The notes: generated from the letters alone by a model not told the origin. A stretch of DNA of 64,000 nt from Aeromicrobium duanguangcaii (GCF_024508295.1 NZ_CP101990.1:992001-1056000); one strand, 5' to 3'. Positions 26,376 through 35,275 are shown, counted from the stretch's first letter. A program made the numbers and translations.

Positions 26376-27572
26376 TCACTGGACGGGGGAGCGCGGCTCC
26401 CAGTTGCGGTCGAGGTGACTGCCGCGGCGCACGGCCGCGGTGCCGAATCGCTCGGCCACCCGGTCGAGCGTGCGGTCCAGCGCCGGATCGGCCTCGCCGT
26501 CCAGCGGCAGGGCCAACTGGACGCCCTCGTCGTCCAGGCCCGACAGCGCGACCCCGACGAGCGTGATGCGGTCGCGCTCGATCTCGTCCCGGCGGGCCCG
26601 CAGCAGGCCGCGTGCGACGTCGGAGACGGTCGTGGTGCTCTCGGTGGGCCGCGGCAGCGTGCGTGACGAGGTCGAGCGGCGGTAGTCGCCGAACCTGAGC
26701 CGGACCGTGACGGTGGCCGCGGTGCGTCCCGCCCGCCGCAGCCGGCGCCCGACCTTGTCGCACAGCGCCAGCAGCGCGAGGTCGGCCTCGGCGTACGTGC
26801 CGCGGCCGCCGAGCGCGTGCTGGGCGCCGATCGACCGGCGTCGCGTGCCGGTCTCGACGCGGCGCGGGTCGTGGCCCGTGGCCAGCGCGTGCAGGTGGTG
26901 CCCGGCGGCCCGTCCCACGATGCCCGACAGCTCGGCCGGGCTGAGCCGGGCGACGTCGGCGACGGATCGCAGGCGGGCCGCGTGCAGCTTGGCGGCGGTG
27001 ACGTCGCCGACGCCCCACAGCCGCTCGACCGGCAGGGCGTGCAGGAACTGCAGCTCGCCGTCGGTGGGGACCACGAGCAGCCCGTCGGGCTTGGCCAGGG
27101 CGCTGGCGACCTTGGCCAGGTAGGGCGTGCGAGCGATGCCGACCGAGATCGGCAGACCGACCTCGGCCTGGACGCGTCGGCGCAGCTCGCGGGCGATCGG
27201 CAGCGCCGGGCCGCGCAGGCGCCGCAGGCCCGAGACGTCGAGGAACGCCTCGTCGATCGAGAGCGCCTGGACCAGGGGAGTGGTGTCGTGGAAGATCTCG
27301 AACACGGCGCGGCTGGCCTCGACGTACGCCTCGAACCGCGGTGGCACGACGACGGCCTCGGGGCACAGCCGCAGCGCCTGTCGTCCGCCCATCGCGGTGC
27401 GGACCCCGCGGGCCCGCGCCTCGTACGATCCGGCCAGGACGACCCCGCCGCCGACGATGACGGGGCGGCCCCGCAGGCTGGGATCGTCGCGCTGCTCGAC
27501 CGAGGCGTAGAACGCGTCCAGGTCGGCGTGCAGGATCGATCCGATCCGGTCGTCACCCGCCTGCTGGTCCAC
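26376..27572 (-). CDS. dinB: DNA polymerase IV (Y family)
   Basis: A 398-residue translesion polymerase. Catalytic motifs are H-A-D-L-D-A-F-Y-A-S-V-E (about 15-26) and L-S-I-D-E-A-F-L-D-V-S-G (about 110-121). The thumb HhH region W-G-V-G-D-V-T and the little-finger domain follow. No C-terminal beta-clamp motif of the usual Q-L-x-L-F type is evident, although V-Q-L-A-L-P-L lies near the end. GTG 27572 is chosen at the start of conserved sequence; the frame remains open upstream over the divergent region. Confidence 0.92.
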   Translation of the reverse strand: MDQQAGDDRIGSILHADLDAFYASVEQRDDPSLRGRPVIVGGGVVLAGSYEARARGVRTAMGGRQALRLCPEAVVVPPRFEAYVEASRAVFEIFHDTTPLVQALSIDEAFLDVSGLRRLRGPALPIARELRRRVQAEVGLPISVGIARTPYLAKVASALAKPDGLLVVPTDGELQFLHALPVERLWGVGDVTAAKLHAARLRSVADVARLSPAELSGIVGRAAGHHLHALATGHDPRRVETGTRRRSIGAQHALGGRGTYAEADLALLALCDKVGRRLRRAGRTAATVTVRLRFGDYRRSTSSRTLPRPTESTTTVSDVARGLLRARRDEIERDRITLVGVALSGLDDEGVQLALPLDGEADPALDRTLDRVAERFGTAAVRRGSHLDRNWEPRSPVQ

Positions 27573-27627
27573 TCCCTGATTCTCCCAGCCGGGTCCGACA
27601 CTCCCACGCGCGACGAGGGGACCGCGA

Positions 27628-27658
27628 TTGGCATGGCTGCGGGGGGCCGGGGTACGAT
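27628..27658 (+). promoter_or_regulatory. Putative promoter of the DUF177-rpmF-rnc-mutM operon
   Basis: TTGGCA (27628-27633) and TACGAT (27653-27658) are separated by 19 nt, somewhat long. The transcript would carry a leader of about 50 nt ending in a GAGGGG ribosome-binding site. Confidence 0.4.
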
Positions 27659-27716
27659 TGACGCTGGCCCGTTTGTGGGCCGTGGTTCTTTCGGTGCATT
27701 CGATGAGGGGCTCTAC

Positions 27717-28235
27717 GTGATTTCGGGACCGTTCGTGTTCGACACCCAGGTGTTGAGGCGGCAAGTCGGGACCGAGAAGTCGTTCGAGCTCGTTCTCGAG
27801 GCACCGGCGGACCTCGGTCTTCCGGTCTTCGGTGTTCCCGAGGGATCGCCCATCGATCTCGAGCTGCGGCTCGAGGCCTTGATGGAAGGTGTTCTCGCCA
27901 CCGGAACCGCCTCGGTCCACGCCGTCGGCGAGTGTGTGCGCTGCTTGAGGGACGTCGAAGAGGATTTCGACTGCGACTTCCAGGAGCTCTACCTCTACGA
28001 GGACGCGGGCGAGGACGAACTGGCCCTCGAGGACGACCTGCTCGACCTCGAGCCCGTCCTGCGGGACGCGGTGGTGCTCGCACTGCCGCACAACCCGTTG
28101 TGTGACCCGGAGTGCCCGGGACTGTGCCCCGACTGTGGGGCGCGGCTCGCGGACGATCCAGATCACACACACGGCGACGCGATCGACCCGCGATGGTCGA
28201 CGCTGACCCAACTGACCGAACGACCTGAGGAGTAA
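27717..28235 (+). CDS. DUF177 (YceD) family protein
   Basis: A 172-residue acidic protein of the YceD/DUF177 family that nearly always precedes rpmF. Its cysteines form two pairs, V-R-C-L near the middle and C-P-G-L-C-P-D-C-G toward the C-terminus, a zinc-binding-like arrangement. The GTG start has GAGGGG upstream. Homologues are linked to 23S rRNA accumulation or ribosome assembly; the exact role is not settled. It ends 2 nt before rpmF. Confidence 0.9.
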   Translation: MISGPFVFDTQVLRRQVGTEKSFELVLEAPADLGLPVFGVPEGSPIDLELRLEALMEGVLATGTASVHAVGECVRCLRDVEEDFDCDFQELYLYEDAGEDELALEDDLLDLEPVLRDAVVLALPHNPLCDPECPGLCPDCGARLADDPDHTHGDAIDPRWSTLTQLTERPEE

Positions 28236-28237
28236 TC

Positions 28238-28423
28238 GTGGCCGTCCCGAAGCGGAAGATGTCGCGCAGCAACACCCGTCACCGCCGGTCCGCGTGGAAG
28301 ACGACGGCTGTTGCCACCGTCGACTGCGCGAACCCGGCATGCAACGGCAAGGTGATCTCTCACCGCGCCTGCGCCGAGTGCGGCCAGTACGGCGCCCGTG
28401 GCGAGCAGCGCCAGGTTCTCTGA
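28238..28423 (+). CDS. rpmF: 50S ribosomal protein L32
   Basis: A 61-residue basic protein beginning [17 protein letters not shown], the L32 signature. Four cysteines (C-A-N-P-A-C and C-A-E-C) suggest the zinc-binding form. The GTG start is preceded by GAGGAG overlapping the end of the DUF177 gene. The gene is part of the operon that continues with rnc. Confidence 0.97.
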   Translation: MAVPKRKMSRSNTRHRRSAWKTTAVATVDCANPACNGKVISHRACAECGQYGARGEQRQVL

Positions 28424-28431
28424 CCCACGCT

Positions 28432-29172
28432 GTGCCCGACATCGAGGCACTGAGCGAGACCCTCGGGGTTCCTGATCTGGATCCCGAGCTGATGACCCAT
28501 GCCCTGACGCACCGGTCGTACTCGTACGAGAACGGCCAGATCCCGAACAACGAGCGCCTGGAGTTCCTGGGCGACTCGGTGCTCGGGCTGGTCGTGACCG
28601 AGACGCTGTTCCGGGGCCATCCCGATCTGCCCGAGGGCCAACTCGCCAAGCTGCGCGCGGCCGTGGTCAGCGCCAAGGCGCTGGCCGAGGTCGCGCGCAC
28701 CTTGGGGCTGGGTGACCACCTGCGCCTCGGCCGGGGCGAAGAGGCCTCGGGCGGGCGGGACAAGCCGTCCATCCTCTCCGATGCGATGGAGGCCGTGCTG
28801 GGCGCGATCTTCATCGAGTTCGGCATCGAGCGAGCCGCCGAGGTCATTCACACGATCTTCGATCCGGTCATCGCCGACGCCGCCACGATGGGGGCGGGGC
28901 TGGACTGGAAGACGTCGTTGCAGGAGATCTCGGCCCTGAACGGGCTCGGGGTCCCCGTGTACGTGCTCGAGGGCACCGGCCCCGATCACGACAAGACCTT
29001 CACCGCCTCGGTCCTGCTGAACGACCTGCGGTTCGACGGCGGCACCGGCCGGTCCAAGAAGGACGCCGAGCAGATGGTCGCCGAGATCGCCTGGCGGGCG
29101 ATCAACAGCGACGCCGACGCCGACGCTCGGGCCGCCGGTGGCGCCGAGAGCAACGGTGCCCGAACTTCCTGA
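28432..29172 (+). CDS. rnc: Ribonuclease III
   Basis: A 246-residue double-strand-specific endoribonuclease that processes rRNA precursors. The signature [12 protein letters not shown] is at about 40-51 and the second acidic site D-A-M-E-A-V-L-G-A near 120. A double-stranded-RNA-binding domain fills the C-terminal 75 residues, ending in an Ala/Asp/Ser tail. GTG 28432 follows the rpmF stop by 8 nt. The gene overlaps mutM by 17 nt. Confidence 0.95.
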   Translation: MPDIEALSETLGVPDLDPELMTHALTHRSYSYENGQIPNNERLEFLGDSVLGLVVTETLFRGHPDLPEGQLAKLRAAVVSAKALAEVARTLGLGDHLRLGRGEEASGGRDKPSILSDAMEAVLGAIFIEFGIERAAEVIHTIFDPVIADAATMGAGLDWKTSLQEISALNGLGVPVYVLEGTGPDHDKTFTASVLLNDLRFDGGTGRSKKDAEQMVAEIAWRAINSDADADARAAGGAESNGARTS

Positions 29173-30001
29173 GGTCGAGGTCGTCCGACGCGGGTTGGAC
29201 GACCATGTCGTCGGCCGCACGATCACCTCGGTCGAGGTGCTCGACTCCCGGTCGGTCCGCCGTCACGGCGCCGGCCCCACCGACTTCGTCGCTCGGCTCG
29301 TCTCGCGCCGCGTCGACGCGGCCCACCGTCGCGGCAAGTACCTCTGGCTGAGCCTGGACGACGGCTCCAGCGTGCTGATGCACCTGGGCATGAGCGGACA
29401 GGCGCTCATCAGCGACGCGGACGCTCCCGCGACCCGACACCTGCGGATCGTCCTGGACCTCGACGACGGCCGCCAGCTGCGCTTCGCCGACCAGCGGATC
29501 TTCGGCGGCATGTCGATCAGCGAGACCGACCCGCCCACCGAGATCGCGCACATCGCCCTGGACCCCCTCGATCCCGCGTTCGACGATGCCGACTTCGTGG
29601 CACGCCTGCGCCGCCGCCAGACCGGCGTGAAGCGTGCCCTGCTCGACCAGGGGCTGGTGTCCGGCGTGGGCAACATCTACGCCGACGAGGCGCTGTGGCG
29701 CACGCCGCTGCACTACGCCCGCAACACCAAGGGCCTGCGCATCGCCGAGGCGACCGCGCTGATCGGGCACGTGCGCGACGTCATGACGGAGGCGCTGGCG
29801 CAGGGCGGCACCTCGTTCGACGCGCTCTATGTCAACGTCAACGGCCAGAGCGGCTACTTCGACCGCTCGCTGCACGCCTACGGCCAGGAGGGCCGGCCGT
29901 GCGAGCGCTGTGGCGCCATGATCGTGCGCGAGCCGTTCATGAACCGCTCGTCTTACCGCTGCCCGACGTGCCAGCCGCGTCCGCGCAACGGCCGCTGGTG
30001 A
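29156..30001 (+). CDS. mutM: Formamidopyrimidine-DNA glycosylase
   Basis: A 281-residue base-excision enzyme for 8-oxoguanine and formamidopyrimidines. After Met removal the protein starts P-E-L-P-E-V-E, giving the catalytic Pro and Glu. The conserved Lys is in R-R-G-K-Y-L (about 55-60). The H2TH region contains G-V-G-N-I-Y-A-D-E. The C-terminal zinc finger C-E-R-C with C-P-T-C is complete. GTG 29156 lies inside rnc, and is the only start that gives the required N-terminal Pro. Confidence 0.96.
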   Translation: MPELPEVEVVRRGLDDHVVGRTITSVEVLDSRSVRRHGAGPTDFVARLVSRRVDAAHRRGKYLWLSLDDGSSVLMHLGMSGQALISDADAPATRHLRIVLDLDDGRQLRFADQRIFGGMSISETDPPTEIAHIALDPLDPAFDDADFVARLRRRQTGVKRALLDQGLVSGVGNIYADEALWRTPLHYARNTKGLRIAEATALIGHVRDVMTEALAQGGTSFDALYVNVNGQSGYFDRSLHAYGQEGRPCERCGAMIVREPFMNRSSYRCPTCQPRPRNGRW

Positions 30002-30024
30002 CCTTCGCATGCCCGTCTGCTCGC

Positions 30025-30030
30025 TAGGGT
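30025..30030 (+). promoter_or_regulatory. -10 box, leaderless start of dgt
   Basis: TAGGGT lies 6 nt before GTG 30037. There is no ribosome-binding site in the 35-nt gap after mutM. Confidence 0.6.
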
Positions 30031-30036
30031 GACCGC

Positions 30037-31257
30037 GTGACGGAGTCCATCGGTGTCTACGGCGACGAGGCGTGCGAGCGTTACGTGGTCGAGCCGCCGA
30101 AGCGGTCCGGGCGCAGCTCCTTCGAGCGTGACCGGGCACGGATCGTGCACTCGTCAGCCCTGCGTCGCCTCGCCGGCAAGACCCAGGTCATGGGCGCCGG
30201 CACCGACGACTTCGTCCGCAACCGCCTGACCCACTCGCTGGAGGTCGCCCAGGTGGCCCGCGAGCTGGGCAAGAGCCTGGGCTGCGACCCCGAGATCGTC
30301 GACTCCGCCGCGCTGGCGCACGACCTCGGGCATCCGCCGTTCGGCCACAACGGCGAGATCGCGCTGGACCAGGTCGCCGCATCGATCGGCGGCTTCGAGG
30401 GCAACGCGCAGACCCTGCGCATCCTGACCCGGCTCGAGGCCAAGACGTTCAGCCCGCAGGGGCAGAGCGTCGGACTCAACCTGACCCGGGCGACGCTGGC
30501 GGCGTGCGTGAAGTACCCGTGGCGCCGCGGTGAGCGTGACACCGTGAAGTTCGGCGTCTACGACGACGAGGTCCCGGTCTTCGAGTGGCTCGGCACGCAG
30601 GGCCGGCTGACCATCGAGGCGCAGGTCATGGACCTGTCCGACGACATCGCGTACTCCGTGCACGACGTCGAGGACGGCGTCGTCGGCGGGTGGCTCAGTC
30701 TCGTGGGCGACCTGGACACGCCGGGCTCGTGGCACGTCGCGCGCGACTGGTACGACCCGACGGCCACCGACGACCGGCTCGACGCGGCGCTCGCCAGGCT
30801 CCGCGCGATGGGCGAATGGCCCGTGGGCCCGTTCACGGGCGACCGGGCGTCCCAGGCCGTCCTCAAGAGCCTCACGAGTGCCCTCATCGGCCGGTTCGCG
30901 GGCGCCGCGTACGAGGCGACCATCAAGCGGTGGGGCAACGGTCCGCTGGTCCGCTACGCCGGTCAGCTGGAGGTCCCGCCCGAGACGCTCGACGAGATCA
31001 ACGTGCTGAAGTCGCTCGCGGCGCACCACATCATGCGCGCCGACCTGCGCGTGCGGGATCTGGAGAACCAGCGCGATCTGCTGCACGCCCTCGTGGCGCA
31101 CCTGCGGCAGGTGGGGGAGGCCGAGCTGGAGCCCGAGTTCGCCGCCGACTTCCGTGCCGCGCCGGACGACGCGCACCGGCTGCGGGTGATCGTCGACCAG
31201 GTCGCCAGCCTGACCGATGCCTCGGCAGTGGCGTGGGGACGCCGCGTGCTCGGATAA
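30037..31257 (+). CDS. dgt: Deoxyguanosinetriphosphate triphosphohydrolase-like protein
   Basis: A 406-residue HD-domain dNTPase. The metal-binding residues are H in T-H-S-L-E-V, the HD pair in A-L-A-H-D-L-G-H-P-P-F-G-H-N-G-E (about 88-103) and a later D in M-D-L-S-D-D-I-A-Y-S-V-H-D. It hydrolyses dNTPs to nucleoside plus triphosphate and tunes dNTP pools. It is followed by dnaG, the common actinobacterial dgt-dnaG order. Confidence 0.93.
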   Translation: MTESIGVYGDEACERYVVEPPKRSGRSSFERDRARIVHSSALRRLAGKTQVMGAGTDDFVRNRLTHSLEVAQVARELGKSLGCDPEIVDSAALAHDLGHPPFGHNGEIALDQVAASIGGFEGNAQTLRILTRLEAKTFSPQGQSVGLNLTRATLAACVKYPWRRGERDTVKFGVYDDEVPVFEWLGTQGRLTIEAQVMDLSDDIAYSVHDVEDGVVGGWLSLVGDLDTPGSWHVARDWYDPTATDDRLDAALARLRAMGEWPVGPFTGDRASQAVLKSLTSALIGRFAGAAYEATIKRWGNGPLVRYAGQLEVPPETLDEINVLKSLAAHHIMRADLRVRDLENQRDLLHALVAHLRQVGEAELEPEFAADFRAAPDDAHRLRVIVDQVASLTDASAVAWGRRVLG

Positions 31258-31292
31258 GGCCACGACCCGCCACGGCCTCTGGCGCCGCCGCG

Positions 31293-31298
31293 TAGGAT
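31293..31298 (+). promoter_or_regulatory. -10 box, leaderless start of dnaG
   Basis: TAGGAT lies 6 nt before ATG 31305. The short gap after dgt contains no ribosome-binding site. Confidence 0.6.
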
Positions 31299-31304
31299 CA
31301 CGCC

Positions 31305-33197
31305 ATGGCACGCATCAAGGACGAGGACATCCAACTCGTCCGTGAGCGGGTCCGGATCGACGAGGTCGTCGAGCAGTACGTCACCCTCCGCAACGCCGGC
31401 GGCGGCGCCCGCAAGGGCCTGTGTCCCTTCCACGACGAGAAGTCCCCGTCGTTCAACGTGCGACCGGCCCAGGGCTTCTACCACTGCTTCGGCTGCGGCG
31501 TCGGCGGCGACGCCATCAAGTTCCTGATGGAGATCGAGGGCCTCACCTTCGCCGAGTCGGTCGAGCGCCTGGCCGACAAGTACGGCGTCCAGTTGCGCTA
31601 CGAGGAGACCGGCGCCCCCACCGGCCCGCGCCGCGACCCCGGCCAGCGCCAGCGCCTGCTGCTGGCCCACAAGGCGGCGGAGCGCTTCTACGCCGAGCAG
31701 CTCATGTCCTCGCCCGAGGCCGCTCCGGGACGACGCCTCGTGACCGACCGTGGCTTCGACCAGGCGGCGGCCGAGCTCTTCGGCATGGGGTGGGCGCCGA
31801 AGTCCGGTCAGGCGCTCGTGAACCACCTGCGAGGCAAGGGCTTCGCCGAGGACGAGCTGGTCATCGGCGGGCTCGCCCGCAAGTCCGCGCGCGGCCTGTT
31901 CGACGCGTTCCAGGGTCGCCTGATGTGGCCGATCAAGGAGATCTCGGGCGAGGTCATCGGCTTCGGCGCCCGCCGGATGTTCGATGACGACTTCATGAGC
32001 GGCAAGTACGTCAACACCTCCGAGACGCCGATCTACAAGAAGGCCCAGGTCCTCTACGGCATCGACCTGGCGCGCGACCCGATCCGCAAGCAGAGCCAGG
32101 CCGTGGTGGTCGAGGGCTACACCGACGTGATGGCCTGCCACCAGGCCGGCGTCCTGACGGCCGTCGCCACGTGTGGCACGGCCTTCGGCGAGGGGCACGC
32201 GCGCGTGCTGCGCCGGCTCATGCTCGACCACGATGCCTTCCACGGCGAGGTCATCTTCACGTTCGACGGCGACGAGGCAGGCCAGAAGGCCGCGGTCAAG
32301 GCGTTCGAGGGTGACGAGGAGTTCACGGGCCAGACCTACGTCGCGGTCGAGGGCACCGGCAAGGATCCCTGCGACCTGCGCCTGGCCGAGGGCGACGAGG
32401 CAGTCCGCGAGCTGATCGGCTCGCGCATTCCGCTGTACCGGTTCGTCCTGGACAACACACTCGAGCGCTACGACCTCGACCGGGGCGACCAGCGCATCGA
32501 CGCCGTGCGCGAGGCCGTCCGGCTCGCCTCGGCGGTCCGCGACACCTCCAAGGTGGACGAGTTCCTGCGCGAGATCGCCACGCGCGCCGGCGTCGACATC
32601 GATCTCGTCCACGCCGAGCACCGCAAGGCGAAGGACCAGAAGCCGAGCGCGCCCAAGCTGACCCGCGCCGGGGCCGGAGCCCCCGAGCCGGAGCCGGCCC
32701 GTCCCGAGGCATCCGTGTTCGCCAGCTTCGGGGCGCCCCAGTTCGCCGCCGAGCGCGAGGCGCTCAAGGCGCTGGCGCAGTACCCCCAGGTCGCCCGGAC
32801 GGTCGCGGCCGACCTGACGGATGACGACTTCGTGCACCCCGTGGCGCGCGAGATCTGGCGCCACATGGTGGCCCGCGGCCTGCCCGACCACGCCGACGCC
32901 GGATGGCTGCCGGCAGTGGCCGACTCGCTGCCCGGAGACGACCTGCGCCGGGTGCTCGGGGTGGCTGCGGTCGAGCCGCTGCACGCCTCCGAGCAGACCG
33001 CCGTCACCGTCGTGCCGGCCGTCCTGGCCCACGTGCAGGAGCTCGCCATCTCGCGCCAGATCGGCGACGTGAAGTCCCGGCTCCAGCGCACCGATCCGAC
33101 CGCTCCGGAGTACCAGGAGGTCTTCGGCCAGCTGGTCGCACTGGAGCAGCGCCGCCGTGGCATCCGCGATCGCGCGCTGGGCGCCGTCGGCTCCTGA
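31305..33197 (+). CDS. dnaG: DNA primase
   Basis: A 630-residue primase. The CHC2 zinc finger has Cys40, His43, Cys61 and Cys64. The RNA-polymerase domain carries the N-terminal core, and the TOPRIM domain the metal residues V-V-E-G-Y-T-D-V-M and F-T-F-D-G-D-E-A-G-Q. A Pro/Glu-rich linker (about 445-468) leads to the C-terminal DnaB-interaction region. It synthesises RNA primers at replication forks. Confidence 0.97.
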   Translation: MARIKDEDIQLVRERVRIDEVVEQYVTLRNAGGGARKGLCPFHDEKSPSFNVRPAQGFYHCFGCGVGGDAIKFLMEIEGLTFAESVERLADKYGVQLRYEETGAPTGPRRDPGQRQRLLLAHKAAERFYAEQLMSSPEAAPGRRLVTDRGFDQAAAELFGMGWAPKSGQALVNHLRGKGFAEDELVIGGLARKSARGLFDAFQGRLMWPIKEISGEVIGFGARRMFDDDFMSGKYVNTSETPIYKKAQVLYGIDLARDPIRKQSQAVVVEGYTDVMACHQAGVLTAVATCGTAFGEGHARVLRRLMLDHDAFHGEVIFTFDGDEAGQKAAVKAFEGDEEFTGQTYVAVEGTGKDPCDLRLAEGDEAVRELIGSRIPLYRFVLDNTLERYDLDRGDQRIDAVREAVRLASAVRDTSKVDEFLREIATRAGVDIDLVHAEHRKAKDQKPSAPKLTRAGAGAPEPEPARPEASVFASFGAPQFAAEREALKALAQYPQVARTVAADLTDDDFVHPVAREIWRHMVARGLPDHADAGWLPAVADSLPGDDLRRVLGVAAVEPLHASEQTAVTVVPAVLAHVQELAISRQIGDVKSRLQRTDPTAPEYQEVFGQLVALEQRRRGIRDRALGAVGS

Positions 33198-33282
33198 CCC
33201 CTTGCTGTGGGAGACCTCGCGGTCGTCCACAGTCCGCCCGGGGCCCTGTCCCGGCGCGTCCGCACGCCCGAGGGTGGGACAC

Positions 33283-33882
33283 GTGTCGCCCTTCGTCTCC
33301 CACGCCCTGGCTCAGGCCCCGCTCCCGCCCGACGCCGAACGACTGCTGGCCCGCGCCGCAGCCGGCGGCGACCGTGACGCGCGCGAGGAGCTGATCTGCG
33401 CGGGCCTGCGCAACGTCGCCCTGCACGCGCTGAGGCTGGGGCACCGCGGCGACGACCTCGACGAGGCGGTGGCGGCAGGCGTCGAGGGCTTGATCCGGGC
33501 CGTCGACCGCTTCGATCCGGACCGGGGGACCCGGCTCGCCACCTACGCCTGGGCGTGGATCGCGCGCGCCATGACCCCCGCGCCGACCGTGGTCGTCAGC
33601 GAGCCCGTGCTGCGTGTCCGGGCGGACGGTGACCTGCTCTCGGAGCTGCCCGTCGAGCTCGCCGCGGTGGTCGGCCTGCGGTTCGGCCTGCTGTGCGAGG
33701 ACGGGGTCGGACTGACGATCCAGGAGGTGGCCGACCGGCTCCGGCTCACGCGATGGCAGGTCCGCGATCGAGAGGGGAGGGGCCTTTCGCGTCTGCGTGA
33801 GGGACTTGCTAGAGTTTCTCATCGTGCTCCTCTTGAGGAGCCGATCCCCCGTAGCTCAATTGGCAGAGCATTCGACTGTTAA
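33283..33882 (+). CDS. Sigma-70-like protein lacking region 3, running into tRNA-Asn
   Basis: A 199-residue protein. Region 2 is recognisable (about 15-90): L-R-N-V-A-L-H-A-L, then D-E-A-V-A-A-G-V-E-G-L-I-R-A-V-D-R-F-D and the T-Y-A-W-A-W-I promoter-melting segment. Region 4 (about 118-170) has A-A-V-V-G-L-R-F-G-L and a helix-turn-helix T-I-Q-E-V-A-D-R-L-R-L-T-R-W-Q-V-R. Region 3 is replaced by a short linker. GTG 33283 has GAGGGTGGGA upstream. The last dozen codons lie inside the tRNA-Asn gene, and the TAA stop is in its anticodon loop. It could be an alternative sigma factor or a decaying one; I do not know its regulon. Confidence 0.7.
   Translation: MSPFVSHALAQAPLPPDAERLLARAAAGGDRDAREELICAGLRNVALHALRLGHRGDDLDEAVAAGVEGLIRAVDRFDPDRGTRLATYAWAWIARAMTPAPTVVVSEPVLRVRADGDLLSELPVELAAVVGLRFGLLCEDGVGLTIQEVADRLRLTRWQVRDREGRGLSRLREGLARVSHRAPLEEPIPRSSIGRAFDC
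33810..33815 (+). promoter_or_regulatory. Putative -10 box of tRNA-Asn
   Basis: TAGAGT lies 29 nt before the mature tRNA 5' end, inside the 3' coding region of the sigma-like gene. Confidence 0.45.
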
Positions 33883-33917
33883 TCGAAGGGTTATTGGTTC
33901 GAGTCCAATCGGGGGAG
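33845..33917 (+). tRNA. tRNA-Asn (GTT)
   Basis: A 73-nt cloverleaf. The acceptor stem TCCCCCG (33845-33851) pairs with CGGGGGA (33910-33916), with discriminator G. The anticodon stem TTCGA/TCGAA encloses CTGTTAA with GTT at 33878-33880. The T arm carries GGTTCGAGTCC. No CCA is encoded. Confidence 0.97.
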
Positions 33918-33923
33918 CGGGAC

Positions 33924-33967
33924 AGGCCCGGTTTTCGTTCGCACGCGAGCGAGAACCGGGCCTTCTT
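33924..33967 (+). terminator. tRNA-Asn terminator
   Basis: The arms 33924-33933 and 33954-33963 pair over 10 bp and the stem extends inward with few mismatches, followed by TTCTT. It also closes the sigma-like transcript. Confidence 0.75.
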
Positions 33968-34021
33968 CATGCTCGGGCTGGGACTCCCGCGTACGGACCG
34001 CGACGGGCGTGGTCCACCCGC

Positions 34022-34560
34022 TCACTTCCAGTCGTCGGCACGACCGACGACACGAGCCGGGTTGCCGGCCACGATCGCATGGGGGGGGGGACATCCGAGG
34101 CGACCACCGCGCCGGCGCCGACGATCGCGCCGTCGCCGATCGTGACTCCCTTGAGGATCATCGCCCGAGCGCCGACCAGGACGTGCTCGCCGATGACGAC
34201 GGGCGCGGTGCGGGGCCGCTGGACGCCGTCGCTGTGGGCGATGTCGTGGAAGTCGGTGTCGCTGATCTGCACGTCCCACGAGAGCTCGGTGTGCGCTCCG
34301 ATGGTGAGCCCGGCGGCGACATTGATGATGTTGCGGATGCCGAGGTTCGCGTTCGGGCCCACGGTGAGCGTCGCGCCGGGTCCGACCCAGGCCCGCGCGT
34401 CCTGGCGAACGACGGCGCCGGCACCGAGGGCGTACGTGCCGGGGCCGCCGAGCTGCACGCCGCTGCCGACCTTCGCGCCGGGCACCCCGTGCCGGTAGCC
34501 GCGCAGTCGGAGCATGACGCGCCGGCGGAGTCTCGACAGACGAGCGGTCAGTGTCCTCAT
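34022..34560 (-). pseudogene. Hexapeptide-repeat acetyltransferase, frameshifted at a G10 tract
   Basis: The start at 34560 (TACTGT box 6 nt upstream) opens a left-handed beta-helix acyltransferase of the WcaF/maltose-O-acetyltransferase type: hexapeptide turns such as V-V-I-G-E-H-V-L-V-G and V-T-I-G-D-G-A-I-V-G, and a catalytic His in D-T-D-F-H-D-I. At a run of ten G (34081-34090 on the plus strand) the frame breaks. The expected ending H-A-I-V-A-G-N-P-A-R-V-V-G is in another frame and stops at 34022. A tract of 8 or 11 would restore one 179-180-residue protein. This is either a sequencing error, a true mutation or a phase-variable tract. Confidence 0.8.
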
Positions 34561-34566
34561 GAGGGA

Positions 34567-34572
34567 ACAGTA
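34567..34572 (-). promoter_or_regulatory. -10 box, leaderless start of the acetyltransferase
   Basis: TACTGT on the minus strand, 6 nt before the ATG. Confidence 0.5.
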
Positions 34573-34665
34573 GGCGGGCGGATCGCCCCGGCCGGCGGTT
34601 TCGGCGACGTTGATCGCGCCTTGTTCACGGGGGAGCCGGCCGGACTTGTACGCTCGGACCGCGAC

Positions 34666-34739
34666 GGGGAGGTAGCTCAGCCGGTCAGAGCAGAGGACTC
34701 ATAATCCTTGGGTCGTGGGTTCGAGCCCCACCCTCCCCA
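34666..34739 (+). tRNA. tRNA with CAT anticodon (elongator Met, or Ile2)
   Basis: The acceptor stem GGGGAGG (34666-34672) pairs with CCTCCCC (34732-34738), with discriminator A. The anticodon loop CTCATAA carries CAT. The T arm GGGTTCGAGCC is standard. The acceptor begins with paired G, and the initiator-type C-A mismatch is absent, so this is not initiator tRNA. Met elongator and lysidine-modified Ile2 cannot be separated by eye. A TACGCT box at 34649-34654 is a likely -10. Confidence 0.92.
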
Positions 34740-34760
34740 CCGACGCGAGACGGAGTCAGG

Positions 34761-35189
34761 ATGCGCGAGGCGGCACTCTTCGACCTGGACGGCACGCTGT
34801 GCGACACGTCCTCGATCGAGCACCTCACGCAGGGAGCCGACCGCGACTACGCCGCCTTCCACGCGGCCTCCGCCGGCTGCCCGCCGCGCGCGGACGTCCT
34901 CGAGGCCCTCGAGGACGCACGGCGTCGCGGGTTGGCGATCGTGCTGTGGACCGGACGAGAGTTCGTGTGGCGCGATCTGACGCTGGACTGGCTCGCCGGC
35001 CACGGGATCGCCCACGATGGGCTCTACATGCGCTGGGCGGCCGACTATCGCCCCGCCGTGACCGTCAAGGCGGCCCTGCTGAAGGACATCGACGACGACG
35101 ATCTGCGCATCGTCGAGGCCTGGGAGGACGACGAGCCGGTCGCCGACCTTCTGCGCGAGTCCGGTGTCGGCGCGGTCCACCTCGTGTGA
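34761..35189 (+). CDS. HAD-superfamily phosphatase (polynucleotide kinase 3'-phosphatase-like)
   Basis: A 142-residue small HAD protein. Motif I is F-D-L-D-G-T-L (about 7-13) with the nucleophile Asp, motif II is L-W-T-G-R (about 62-66), and motif III/IV is V-E-A-W-E-D-D (about 117-123). There is no cap domain. The T-G-R and W-E-D-D pattern resembles the phosphatase half of phage polynucleotide kinase and similar stand-alone proteins. The substrate is not known. It starts 21 nt after the tRNA. Confidence 0.8.
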   Translation: MREAALFDLDGTLCDTSSIEHLTQGADRDYAAFHAASAGCPPRADVLEALEDARRRGLAIVLWTGREFVWRDLTLDWLAGHGIAHDGLYMRWAADYRPAVTVKAALLKDIDDDDLRIVEAWEDDEPVADLLRESGVGAVHLV

Positions 35190-35236
35190 GCCCGTCCTGC
35201 GGTGAATCCGGCCCGTGCTGCCGGTGTGTGAAGTGC

Positions 35237-35256
35237 TTGACAGAAAACTCTTGACT
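35237..35256 (+). promoter_or_regulatory. Candidate -35 elements of the peptide transporter operon
   Basis: TTGACA (35237-35242) and TTGACT (35251-35256) are tandem -35-like hexamers. CAGTGT at 35274-35279 is 17 nt after the second and could be its -10 box, which overlaps the downstream palindrome. Confidence 0.45.
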
Positions 35257-35275
35257 CCTGTCGGACCCGGGATCA

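Noticed and set aside
33845-34739. tRNA genes as phage or island attachment sites
   Set aside because: No duplicated tRNA 3' ends and no integrase were seen near the Asn, Met/Ile or Val genes in this window.
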